A stretch of DNA of 64,000 nt from Streptomyces capitiformicae. Lineage in GTDB: Bacteria > Actinomycetota > Actinomycetes > Streptomycetales > Streptomycetaceae. How positions within the stretch are numbered: the first letter of the stretch is position 1; each line of letters begins with the position of its first letter. The stretch is from positions 7,819,486-7,883,485 of the forward strand of contig NZ_CP022161.1 of assembly GCF_002214185.1 (NCBI RefSeq), given 5' to 3'. Below are positions 42,891-51,157 of this stretch, one piece after another. The translations under genes and the position numbers were made by a program. The notes under the pieces are model-generated. The model worked only from the letters and a program-made list of their open reading frames with translations, was not told where the DNA came from and made no database searches.

Positions 42891-44655
42891 GGTGCTTTCC
42901 CTTCATGAGCAGTCCTGCGAGTGCGACGAAGACCGCGGTGATGGCGATCTGGAGGGTTGCCAGTGCGGCGACGGAACCGGCCCTGCCCTGCGTCCACAGG
43001 CTGAGCATGGTGGTGCCGAGGATGTTGTTGTCGGCCGAGCTGAGGAAGACGGCCGGGGAGTACTCCTTGAGCATGATCACGAAGGTGAGGACGAGGGCCC
43101 CGGCGAACGCCGGCGTGATCAGGGCCCGTAGGACCCGGAAGAAGGTCATGAGCCAGTCGGCGCCGGACACCCGGGCCGCGTTGTCCAGCTCCCCGCCGAT
43201 CTGCATGATCGCCGGGGCGACCGAGCCGAACGCGCTGGGCAGGGCCCGCATGCCGAAGGCGATGATGACGGCGTAGATCGTGCCCTGGAGGACCGAGCCC
43301 ATCCCGAAGGGCGCCAGTGCGAAGGCCCAGAAGAAGCCGATGCCGATGATGATGCCGGGCAGCGACTGGGGGATCAGGGCGAGATACTCCACCGCCCGGC
43401 CCCAGCGGAAGGTGGAGCGGCGGGCCACCATCACCGCGAACACGGCGAGCGCGCTGACGACCACCGAGCCGACGCCCGCCACGATCAGGCTGTTCCACAG
43501 CGACTGCACGTAGTTGTCGGAGTCGAAGACGAGCTCGTAGTTCTTCGTCGTGACCGTCTTGAACGGCGACTGGAGGGGGGTGAAGACGAGCGTGAAGGAG
43601 CGCATCACCAGGCCCGCGATCGGGACGAGGGCGCCGACGATCACGTAGAACCAGATGCAGGCGATGCTCACCCACTTCAGCCAGCCCAGATCCAGCTTGC
43701 GCGGGCGGGTCACCTTGCCGCGTACGGAGACGAAACGGGCCGCGTCCTTCAGGAGCTTCGCCTGTACGGCCACCAGGCTGAGCGTGACGACGAGGATGAC
43801 CGTCGACGCCGCGCCCAGCATCGTGTAGTCGGGGTCCACCGACTGAAGTCCGTTGTGGTAGAGAAAGGTGGAGAAGACGTCGATGTTGACCGGCTGGCCG
43901 TACAGCAGCGGCACGCTCAGCGTCTCGATGGAGACGGAGAAGACGAGGATCGCGCTGTAGACGATCGGCGGGCGGAGGAGCGGGACGATCACCTGCGCCA
44001 GGATCCTGAACGGCCCGGCGCCGCAGACCTGGGCCGCCGACTCCAGTGAGGCGTCCGACTGCCTGAGCGCGTTGGCGCAGAAGACGTACGCGATCGGGGC
44101 GAGCGCCACGGCCTCGGTGAGGGCCATGCCGGGGATCGAGTACAGGTTCCACGGGACGCCGCCGAAGACCTGCTGCACCTTCACGCTGACGAACCCGGCC
44201 GGGCCGTACATGATGATCCAGCCGAAGCCCAGGATCAGCGACGAGATGAAGAACGGCCACTGCATCGCCAGCGCGATCAGCCGCCCGCCCGGCAGCTTCG
44301 TCCGTACGACCACGATGGCCATGGGGATGGCGATGGCCAGGCTCAGGATGGTCGTCAGGGACGCGAACAGCAGGGTGTTCAGGGCGACTTCACCGAAGCC
44401 GGCCTCGGTGAAGAGGTTGGTGTAGCCGCGGAGGGTGAAGGCGCCGCCCGCCTCGTAGAGCGGGCGGTTGCGGATGCTCTGGTAGAGGGTCGGGACGATC
44501 GGGGCCAGCACCAGCACGGCGAGGAACGCCAGTACCGCGTACTGGACGACCGTGTCCCGTCCGATGCCGAGGGGGCGGCGGTAACGCGGCGGCTTGAACG
44601 TCTGCGCGTGTGACTCGCCGGCCGGTGTGCGGGGCGGCTGGGTGAGGGTTGACAT
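42883..44655 (-). CDS. ABC importer permease, two-domain (FbpB-like)
   Basis: 590 residues with two fused permease halves of about six helices each. Each half carries an EAA-type cytoplasmic loop (ESAAQVCGAGPFRILAQVIV in the first, DNAARVSGADWLMTFFRVLR in the second). ATG 44655 is chosen (GGAG upstream). This fused form is typical of iron or 2-aminoethylphosphonate importers. Confidence 0.9.
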   Translation of the reverse strand: MSTLTQPPRTPAGESHAQTFKPPRYRRPLGIGRDTVVQYAVLAFLAVLVLAPIVPTLYQSIRNRPLYEAGGAFTLRGYTNLFTEAGFGEVALNTLLFASLTTILSLAIAIPMAIVVVRTKLPGGRLIALAMQWPFFISSLILGFGWIIMYGPAGFVSVKVQQVFGGVPWNLYSIPGMALTEAVALAPIAYVFCANALRQSDASLESAAQVCGAGPFRILAQVIVPLLRPPIVYSAILVFSVSIETLSVPLLYGQPVNIDVFSTFLYHNGLQSVDPDYTMLGAASTVILVVTLSLVAVQAKLLKDAARFVSVRGKVTRPRKLDLGWLKWVSIACIWFYVIVGALVPIAGLVMRSFTLVFTPLQSPFKTVTTKNYELVFDSDNYVQSLWNSLIVAGVGSVVVSALAVFAVMVARRSTFRWGRAVEYLALIPQSLPGIIIGIGFFWAFALAPFGMGSVLQGTIYAVIIAFGMRALPSAFGSVAPAIMQIGGELDNAARVSGADWLMTFFRVLRALITPAFAGALVLTFVIMLKEYSPAVFLSSADNNILGTTMLSLWTQGRAGSVAALATLQIAITAVFVALAGLLMKGKHHA

Positions 44656-44697
44656 CTGCTCTGACTCCGATCGTCCCAAGTCCGTGGGGGAGGCTGC

Positions 44698-45834
44698 CTA
44701 CTTACGGAGTCCGTCGAAGCGCTCCAGCCAGGCCGCGGCGTCGTTCTTCGCGATCGGCTCGTACTTGACGTGGATGATGTTCTCCTCACCGACCGCGTCG
44801 ACGACTTCCTGGTAGGTGTGGAGCCCCTCGCCCTCGACGCCCTCGCGGTACGACGCCAGACCGCCTTCGGCGACGGCCCGCTGGCCCTCCTCCGACAGGG
44901 CGAAGTCCAGGAACAGCTTCGAGGTCGCCGGGTGCGGGGCCTCGGCGGCGATGCCGATGCCGCGCGGCAGGACGACGGTGCCGTCCTTCGGGAAGACGAT
45001 CTTCACCAGGCCGGCGCTGTCCTCGACCACCGGGTACGCGGGCGAGGCGCTGATCAGGAAGCCGGCCGAGTACTCACCGGCGACGATCTTCTCCAGCTGG
45101 GTGCCGGAGGAGGTCTCCGGACGGGTCAGCGGGAGGATCTTCTCCAGGTCCTTCCACGCCTCCGGGTTGCCCTCGGTGAGCGCGTGCGTGACCGTGAAGC
45201 CGAAGGAGCCCTCCGGGTCGCGGACCGTCACCTTGTTCTTGTACTTGCCCTCGTCCGACGTCACGATCTTCGCGAAGTCCGTCAGGGTGGTCGGCGGGGT
45301 CTCCATCAGCGTGGTGTTGTACGCGATGGTCATCGGGTCCTGCGACATGGAGTACACGCTGGGGAGGAGTTCCGCGCTGTCGCCCAGCTCGGTCAGCTCC
45401 GGGGACTTGTACTCCAGGACCGTGCCCTTGCGACCGGAGAAGTCCGCCCACGCGGTGGCCGCGCTGGAGATGAGCACGTCCGCCGGGGAGGACCCGGCCG
45501 CGTTCTCCGAGAGGGTCTTCTGGAACAGTTCGTCGCTGTCGAGTTCGCTGACGGAGACGGTCTTGATGAAGTCGTACTTCTTCTTGAAGTCCCGGACGAC
45601 CGGGGCCATGTTCTCGTCGCCGAGGTTGGAGTAGACGGTGAGCTCGCCGCCCTCCTTCTTCGCCGCCTCGATCAGGTCGGAGTAGTCCGCCGGGTAGTAG
45701 TCCGGCACCTGGCCCGCGGAGATCTTGTTCTCCGCGACCTTCGGCGCGTCGTCCCCACCGCCGCACGCGGCCAGGGTGCCGAGCGCGAGCGTCGCGGCGA
45801 GCGCGGTAATGCCGATGTGGCTGGATCTGGCCAT
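44698..45834 (-). CDS. ABC importer substrate-binding lipoprotein
   Basis: 378 residues with a lipobox (LGTLAACGG). The extracellular binding-protein fold is of the iron/AEP class: GGELTVYSNLGDENMAPVVR, DVLISSAATAWADFSG, MTIAYNTTLMETPPTTLTDF. First gene of the importer operon, 42 bp from the permease. The ligand is not readable from sequence: ferric iron or an aminophosphonate are possible. The 260-bp gap upstream holds only promoter-like sequence. Confidence 0.88.
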   Translation of the reverse strand: MARSSHIGITALAATLALGTLAACGGGDDAPKVAENKISAGQVPDYYPADYSDLIEAAKKEGGELTVYSNLGDENMAPVVRDFKKKYDFIKTVSVSELDSDELFQKTLSENAAGSSPADVLISSAATAWADFSGRKGTVLEYKSPELTELGDSAELLPSVYSMSQDPMTIAYNTTLMETPPTTLTDFAKIVTSDEGKYKNKVTVRDPEGSFGFTVTHALTEGNPEAWKDLEKILPLTRPETSSGTQLEKIVAGEYSAGFLISASPAYPVVEDSAGLVKIVFPKDGTVVLPRGIGIAAEAPHPATSKLFLDFALSEEGQRAVAEGGLASYREGVEGEGLHTYQEVVDAVGEENIIHVKYEPIAKNDAAAWLERFDGLRK

Positions 45835-46094
45835 GGTTCTCCTCCTGGCGCGTGCCTTCTGGCAGCTGTTGCCGGGAGGTTATGGACCCAGGTCAGGCCG
45901 GTAAATCCTTCAGCCGTCAGAGCTCTTACTGCTCGTATTGGTCGTTTTGTTAGTGACGCGAGTCACCCTCCTCGAGGGGGGGGAGTGGCTGGGAATGATC
46001 GCCGGGCGGCGGTGGGCCGGGCGCATGGGATCACCGTCGTAGGATCGACTGGTCTGAAGGGTTCCTCGACCTGAACGAATGGACCTCGACTTCC

Positions 46095-47468
46095 ATGTAT
46101 GTCAGCCGGATCCGAGTACAGGACATCAAGTCCTTCCACGGCCCCCGCGAGGTCGACCTGACGCTGACACGGCCTGACGGGAGTCATGCGGGGTGGACGG
46201 TGCTCGCGGGGCGCAACGGGTCGGGTAAGACGACGCTGCTGCGGGCGATGGCGCTGGCGCTGAGTGGGCCGGCGGTGGCGCGCAGTCTGGTGCCGGCATT
46301 CGCGGACTGGGTAACGCAGGGGCTCGCACTGGGACGGGTCGAGGTCGAGATCACCCGGGACGCGACATACGACCTCCCCGCAGGGAATTACGACCTCGGA
46401 CGCCACCTCAAAGCTGGGCTTGTCTGGGAGGTGCCCCTCAATCGGGGGCTGCCTTCACTGCACTCCATCCAGTACGACGAGCCCTATATCGCCAGCCCTG
46501 TCCTGGGTCCCTGGGCGGACAATCCGGAGGGCTGGTTCTGCGCGGGGTACGGGGCGTTCCGGCGAATGGCAGGAGGTTCCGGCGAGGTGCAGCGGCTGAT
46601 GCTGGCATCCGGGCCGGTGGCCAGACAGGCGACCCTTTTCCATGAGGACGCCTCACTGGCCGAAGGAGTCGCCTGGCTGATCGAGCAGCACCTGCGCGCC
46701 CTCGAACGCAAGACAGGCGCCCCCAGTCTGAAGGCATACGCACTGGCACTGTTGACAGACGGACTACTGCCGGACGGGTACCGGATCATGGACGTCGACT
46801 CCGACGGCTTGTGGGTCGAGCGTGATGGGAGCTACTTCCCGCTGCGGGCGATGAGCGATGGATTCCGGACCGTGGCGGCCCTCGTCGTCGACATTCTCAA
46901 GCAGCTGCACGACGTGTTCGGCGCCGGCCTCTGGGCGTCCGACCGTTGGGAGGCCAGAGGGAGATCGATTGCTCTCGTGACACCAGGCGTCGTGATCATC
47001 GACGAGATCGACGCCCACCTCCACGTCTCCTGGCAGCGCCGCATCGGCTCCTGGCTGACCTCCCACTTCCCCAACATCCAGTTCATCGTCACCACGCACA
47101 GCCCGTACATCTGCCAATCGGCCGACCCCGGCGGTCTGATCAGGCTCCCCGGAGTCGACGAGGAGCGGCCACCGGAGGTGGTCTCCGAAGCCCTCTACCA
47201 GCGCGTGGTCTACGGCAGCGGCGACGACGCCGCGCTCTCCGACCTGTTCGGCTTGGACTCCCCGTACTCGGAGCAGGCCGAACGCAAGAGGGGCGAACTG
47301 GTGGCCCTGGAGATGGACATCCTGCGCGGCCAGGCGGACGAAGAGACGGTCGAACGGCACCGGAGCCTGAAGCGGCTGCTCACCAGCTCATCGAGCGCCC
47401 GGCTGGACGAGACGGCCGCCCAGCTGAAGAGACTCGCCGACGAGGTGAGGGACGGGGACGGCGAGTGA
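46095..47468 (+). CDS. ptuA-like: Septu-like AAA/ABC-type ATPase (PtuA-like)
   Basis: 457 residues. Walker A VLAGRNGSGKTTLLRAMALA (39-47 core), a signature-like MSDGFRT (253-259), Walker B VVIIDEIDAHLH (299-310) and H-loop IVTTHSPYI (331-339) define a RecF/OLD-type ATPase. The sequence following Walker B, WQRRIGSWLTSHFPNIQF, is typical of PtuA. The TGA overlaps the GTG of an HNH nuclease (GTGA). ATPase plus HNH is the layout of the Septu anti-phage system, and of the PtuAB effector of retron Ec78; no retron RT or ncRNA is seen here. Confidence 0.85.
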   Translation: MYVSRIRVQDIKSFHGPREVDLTLTRPDGSHAGWTVLAGRNGSGKTTLLRAMALALSGPAVARSLVPAFADWVTQGLALGRVEVEITRDATYDLPAGNYDLGRHLKAGLVWEVPLNRGLPSLHSIQYDEPYIASPVLGPWADNPEGWFCAGYGAFRRMAGGSGEVQRLMLASGPVARQATLFHEDASLAEGVAWLIEQHLRALERKTGAPSLKAYALALLTDGLLPDGYRIMDVDSDGLWVERDGSYFPLRAMSDGFRTVAALVVDILKQLHDVFGAGLWASDRWEARGRSIALVTPGVVIIDEIDAHLHVSWQRRIGSWLTSHFPNIQFIVTTHSPYICQSADPGGLIRLPGVDEERPPEVVSEALYQRVVYGSGDDAALSDLFGLDSPYSEQAERKRGELVALEMDILRGQADEETVERHRSLKRLLTSSSSARLDETAAQLKRLADEVRDGDGE

Positions 47469-48211
47469 TCCGCCTGCACCGGGCGGCGTTACCGGCGGAC
47501 ACGGTGTCGCGCATGGACGCGTACACGGTCGCCATCGCCCGAGCCACCGAACGCGTGGTCAAGGCCCGCGAACTGTGGGGACACACGACCGTACGCAGAA
47601 ACATCCGCCCCGACCTCATAGCCGCGCTGAGGGGGATGGCTCCCGGCTACGAACTCTGTATGTACTGCGGCAACAACGAGGCAATGGACATCGACCACTT
47701 CGAGCCGCTCTCCCTCGCCCCGCAGCGCACTTTCGACTGGCAGAACCACCTGTACGCGTGCTCGATGTGCAACAGCCACCACAAGAGGAACTCGTTCCCG
47801 TACGACGAGAACGGGCGCCCGCTGCTCATCGACCCGACCGTGCAGGAACCGCTGGAGCACCTCCATCTGGTCCTGGGAGCCGGCGAATACACGCATCGCA
47901 CCCCGCAAGGAGAGGCCAGCATCAAGGTCTTCGGACTCAACCGGCGCTCACTGGTCCAGGGGCGTCTCCTCGCGTACTCGACGGCCAGGGACTCCCTCAC
48001 CTTGTGGCGCATCCACACCGACAAGGGACAGTACGAGAACGCACGGGTCACTGTGCGCACAGCCTGGAACCGTCCCCTGGCCGATGTCCTCGCCTCGATG
48101 TTCCACCAGTCCGTACTTCCCGTCGCCGCGGCCTTGTTCGACGGCGAGGACGACGTACTCGGCCTCCTCCGCGATCCGGAGCTACGCGCGAGGTTCTTGG
48201 ATCAAGAGTGA
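47465..48211 (+). CDS. ptuB-like: HNH endonuclease (PtuB-like)
   Basis: 248 residues from GTG 47465, coupled to the ATPase gene. The HNH core with zinc ribbon is intact: C65-x2-C68, MDIDHFEPLS with D77-H78, then ACSMCNSHHKRNSF with C99-x2-C102 and N103/H105/H106. Length and partner match PtuB of Septu. Codon 9 (47489-47491) is TTA, rare in this genome, so translation should depend on bldA and thus on development or growth phase. Confidence 0.85.
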   Translation: MIRLHRAALPADTVSRMDAYTVAIARATERVVKARELWGHTTVRRNIRPDLIAALRGMAPGYELCMYCGNNEAMDIDHFEPLSLAPQRTFDWQNHLYACSMCNSHHKRNSFPYDENGRPLLIDPTVQEPLEHLHLVLGAGEYTHRTPQGEASIKVFGLNRRSLVQGRLLAYSTARDSLTLWRIHTDKGQYENARVTVRTAWNRPLADVLASMFHQSVLPVAAALFDGEDDVLGLLRDPELRARFLDQE

Positions 48212-48236
48212 CCGGACCGGTGGGCCCGGCCGTCAC

Positions 48237-48464
48237 TCAACCCGAACCGAAAGTGCCGTCCTTGACGGCGCTGACGAACGCCGCCCAGCCGGGGGCGGAG
48301 AAGAGCAGCGCCGGGCCGGTGGCGGTCTTGCTGTCGCGGACGGGGACGCGGGCGTGGCCGTGGGCTACTTCGAGGCATTCGCCTTGGTCGCCGCCGCTGT
48401 AGCTGGACTTGTACCACCCGGTGAGGATGGACGAGTCGGAGACGCTCTGTTCACTGCTGACCAT
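48237..48464 (-). CDS. DUF397 protein
   Basis: 75 residues with the family core ILTGWYKSSYSGGDQGECLE then VPVRDSKTATGPALLFSAPG. DUF397 proteins pair with DUF5753 XRE regulators in Streptomyces, exactly as here (14-bp overlap with the upstream gene), and act as small partner or antitoxin-like proteins. Confidence 0.88.
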   Translation of the reverse strand: MVSSEQSVSDSSILTGWYKSSYSGGDQGECLEVAHGHARVPVRDSKTATGPALLFSAPGWAAFVSAVKDGTFGSG

Positions 48465-49149
48465 GCGCGTGTTCCTCTGCTGCTGCCCGAACGAGGGCCA
48501 GTGAATCCTCTCGCGACAACGCGTCGCTCAACGCGAGAGCGTAGGCCGTCTGGCTGGCAGTCACCAGCGCCGGATCATCCATCAAGTTGCCGGTGAGAAA
48601 CCCTTCGGCGTACGCCACTGGGGCAGAGTCCTCAAAGCTCATGAGCGTGAGCAAACTCTGCTGAAGCGCGTGCGCCCCCACCTCGTACGGCAGTACATGC
48701 AGTCGCAGGCGCCCCGCCTCAGCCAAGTCCGCAACCCTGCCCAGCTGTTCTGCCATGACCTGGGAACCACCGACACGGCGCCGTAGTACGGACTCGTCGA
48801 GCAGGGTCCAGACGACCGGCTTCATGGGCCCGTCGAGAATGCGGGAACGCTTTGTTCGGATGACAACGGCTTCGTCAAGCTCCTCTGCCGTGTGGTTCGG
48901 CCGGTACGCACGGAACAGGGCGCGTGCGTAAGCCTCGGTCTGGAACACGCCAGGAATCAGCGTCAGTGCGAACTGCTGGATCAGCGTGGCCTGTTGTTCC
49001 AGCTCGGCCACGGCGGCGAAGTGATCGGTGTACTTCGACTCCAGGTACTCCAACCACCGTTCAAAGAACCCGTCCGTGCTCAGCGCCTGGTCGATCCGCC
49101 GCGCGTCATCCGGCTTCGGAAGCCGCCTGCCCGCCTCGTAATGGCTGAA
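48451..49149 (-). pseudogene. XRE/DUF5753 regulator lacking its HTH start
   Basis: The C-terminal DUF5753 sensor region is complete (EQQATLIQQFALTLIPGVFQ, LTLMSFEDSAPVAYAEGFL). The upstream part (FSHYEAGRRLPKPDDARRID, ALSTDGFFERWLEYLESKY) shows the end of the helix-turn-helix. Homology stops at 49149, where unrelated sequence begins, so the first ~40 residues and the start codon are gone. A TTG at 49053 could yield only a sensor fragment. Confidence 0.75.
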
Positions 49150-49162
49150 AGGGGCGCCAGCC

Positions 49163-49824
49163 GGACGGTGGCTCGCTCAACCGATATGCAATCGCAGGGC
49201 ACCACCGAGGCGCCCGCTATGAAGATCGGTGTCAAGGGGAAGATTCCCAAGAGTTGGCCGTCCGGAGTCCGTTACACCCGGGGCGGCAACATGCCTGGAA
49301 CGAAGACTTTTGCCGAGCTCAAGGTGCTGCGCACGTACAACGAAACCGTCCATGCCAAGCCTGGCCAGGGGAGCCAGGGCGCCACAGATCTGATCGCCTC
49401 GATCTACCAGCCCTCCGTCACCATCACACCGCCACCCAACGTCACGCTCACCGGTGCTCTCAAGGGCGACCTGTTCTTCCTGCCGCCGCGCTGGGACGCC
49501 GCGAAGTACCTGGCGAACTCCAACGGCGGCGGCAACCCCGACAAGCGAGGCGCGGCCTCATTCGCCTACATCGGAACGCTGATCTACAGCACGAAGGCCG
49601 GCGCCGAGGAGCGCGCAGTGGCGCAGCACATCAAGACGGCCTTCACGAACCCCGAGGACACGAAGCCGTACATGTCGGCGAAGAAGGTGCCCGGCCAGAC
49701 GGCTAAGGCACCGCTGCACCGGACGGTCAACAAGACTCGCCGGGACGACAACCGAAAGGCGGCGGTCAAGCAGTGCAGGCGATACTGGGGCGCCAACTAC
49801 ACGCAGGGCGGCGCTCGGGAGTGA
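49163..49824 (+). pseudogene. Fragment of a secreted NucA/NucB-type protein
   Basis: The frame MKIGVKGKIPKSWPSGVRYT, GDLFFLPPRWDAAKYLANSN, ERAVAQHIKTAFTNPEDTKP and a last DDNRKAAVKQCRRYWGANYT resembles the region just before the catalytic domain of large Streptomyces proteins with a NucA/NucB nuclease domain (normally continuing CDEYPFA...). Here the frame ends GGARE and TGA at 49822-49824, at the point where that domain should begin. The N-terminus is also missing. It looks like an internal piece placed into the XRE gene region. Confidence 0.5.
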
Positions 49825-49957
49825 AGCTTCCCCTTGATCGTGGACACCTGGAGACTGGGATCTAGAGGTTCCAGAGGAAGTAGCACCAGGTGGGAAGCCC
49901 CAGCCGCACCCGCCACACAACCCACCCCGTCCGAGCTCATACGCGCACAACCCGAGC

Positions 49958-50173
49958 TCACCCGCGCCCGCTCCTCTTCCCACCCCCCGGCGCCGCATCC
50001 CCCGCCTCCACCCCCGTCACCCGATAGCCGGCCACCGTCTTGCCCGCAGGCCGGCCACCCTGCCTCGACAGCCAATCCACACGCACCCAGAACAACTGCC
50101 CCTCGGCACGCTCCAGGCGCCCGAGGCGCCCCGCGCGGAGCCATAGGCCCGTGCCGGTGCCGGCCAGGAGCAT
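49958..50173 (-). CDS. Small membrane-associated protein, 71 aa (doubtful)
   Basis: ATG 50173 to stop at 49958. One hydrophobic start (MLLAGTGTGLWLRAGRLGRL) then DGQLFWVRVDWLSRQ-like residues and a Gly-rich tail. The frame extends upstream without a better start. Possibly the end of a degraded gene downstream of the RpiR regulator. Confidence 0.35.
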   Translation of the reverse strand: MLLAGTGTGLWLRAGRLGRLERAEGQLFWVRVDWLSRQGGRPAGKTVAGYRVTGVEAGDAAPGGGKRSGRG

Positions 50174-50260
50174 GCCGCCCGCCGCGGGGATCGCGAAGGA
50201 GGAGCCCAGCGCCGGCCAACGTGAAACTCGCCCGAGAAACCGCGCAAGAGCTCCGACGGC

Positions 50261-51157
50261 TCACTCCACGAACAACCCTCTCGCCGCCGCCTTCGCGTCG
50301 AACTCCTCCAAGCGCGCCTGCGCCTGAGGCAGGTCGTCGCACATCGCCTCCAGCAGCACCCGCCCGAGCAGCATCGGCGCACACGCGGTGTCGAAGGCGA
50401 GCCCGGTGCCGACGGCTGCGGGAAGGAGCAGGTCGGAGACCTTGGCGACGGGTGCGAAGGCGGAGTCTGCGACCGTGACGACGGTCAGCCCGGCCTCCTT
50501 GGCGTATGCGAGGGCGTCCACGACCTCGCGTGGATGCCGGGGCAGCGCGAAGCACAGCAGCGCGGTCGCCCCGGCCCGTACGGCCGCGTCGATACGGTCG
50601 TGGAGCATGCTCCCGCCCTCGTGCAGCGGCCGTACGTCCGGATGGACCTTCGCGGCGAAGTACGAGAAGCCGTACGCCTGGGAGGCGGCAGCGCGCAGCC
50701 CGAGCACCGGCAGCGGCCGGGACGCGGCGAGCAGTCGCCCCGCCCTCGCCACCGGGGCCGGGTCGGCGAGCACCTCGGCCAGATGGCGCAGGTTGTCGAT
50801 CTCGGCCTCGACGGCCTGCTGGTACTCGTTGTACGAGGCGGTGGACGTCACCGGTTCGGTCGGCGCGACCTCCCGCAGATGCCGGCGCAGCGCCGGGTAG
50901 CCGTCGAAGCCGAGCGCCACCGCGAACCGTGTCACGGACGGCTGGCTGACCCCGGCCAGCTCCGCCAGCTCCACGCTCGACAGGAACGGCACGTCCGCGG
51001 CCCGCCGCACCATGCTGTGCGCGATACGCCGCTGAGTGGGCGTCAGCCGGTGCCCCTCGAAGAGAGCCTGAAGCCGCGCGGCGGGACTGTCCGTCACCCC
51101 CACACTCCTGTCCGCGCTCCTGTCCGCGCCCCTGTCCGCGCTCCTGTCCGCGCTCAC
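50261..51157 (-). CDS. RpiR/MurR-family regulator
   Basis: 298 residues from GTG 51157. The N-terminus is a 12-bp-repeat-encoded SADR/GADR stretch. Then HTH (TPTQRRIAHSMVRRAADVPF, SSVELAELAGVSQPSVTRFA) and a SIS-type sensor (VLGLRAAASQAYGFSYFAAK). RpiR proteins control sugar or amino acid catabolism. The GTG overlaps the stop of the lyase gene (51154), so it is co-transcribed and probably regulates it. Confidence 0.88.
   Translation of the reverse strand: MSADRSADRGADRSADRSVGVTDSPAARLQALFEGHRLTPTQRRIAHSMVRRAADVPFLSSVELAELAGVSQPSVTRFAVALGFDGYPALRRHLREVAPTEPVTSTASYNEYQQAVEAEIDNLRHLAEVLADPAPVARAGRLLAASRPLPVLGLRAAASQAYGFSYFAAKVHPDVRPLHEGGSMLHDRIDAAVRAGATALLCFALPRHPREVVDALAYAKEAGLTVVTVADSAFAPVAKVSDLLLPAAVGTGLAFDTACAPMLLGRVLLEAMCDDLPQAQARLEEFDAKAAARGLFVE
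51107..51157. repeat. 12-bp tandem repeat at the RpiR start
   Basis: Four near-identical 12-bp units (ctcctgtccgcg, one variant) encode Ser-Ala-Asp-Arg repeats at the regulator's N-terminus. Confidence 0.85.

Noticed and set aside
49825..49880. Sequence after the NucA/NucB fragment considered as an insertion sequence end
   Set aside because: No matching inverted repeat or transposase could be found in the window.
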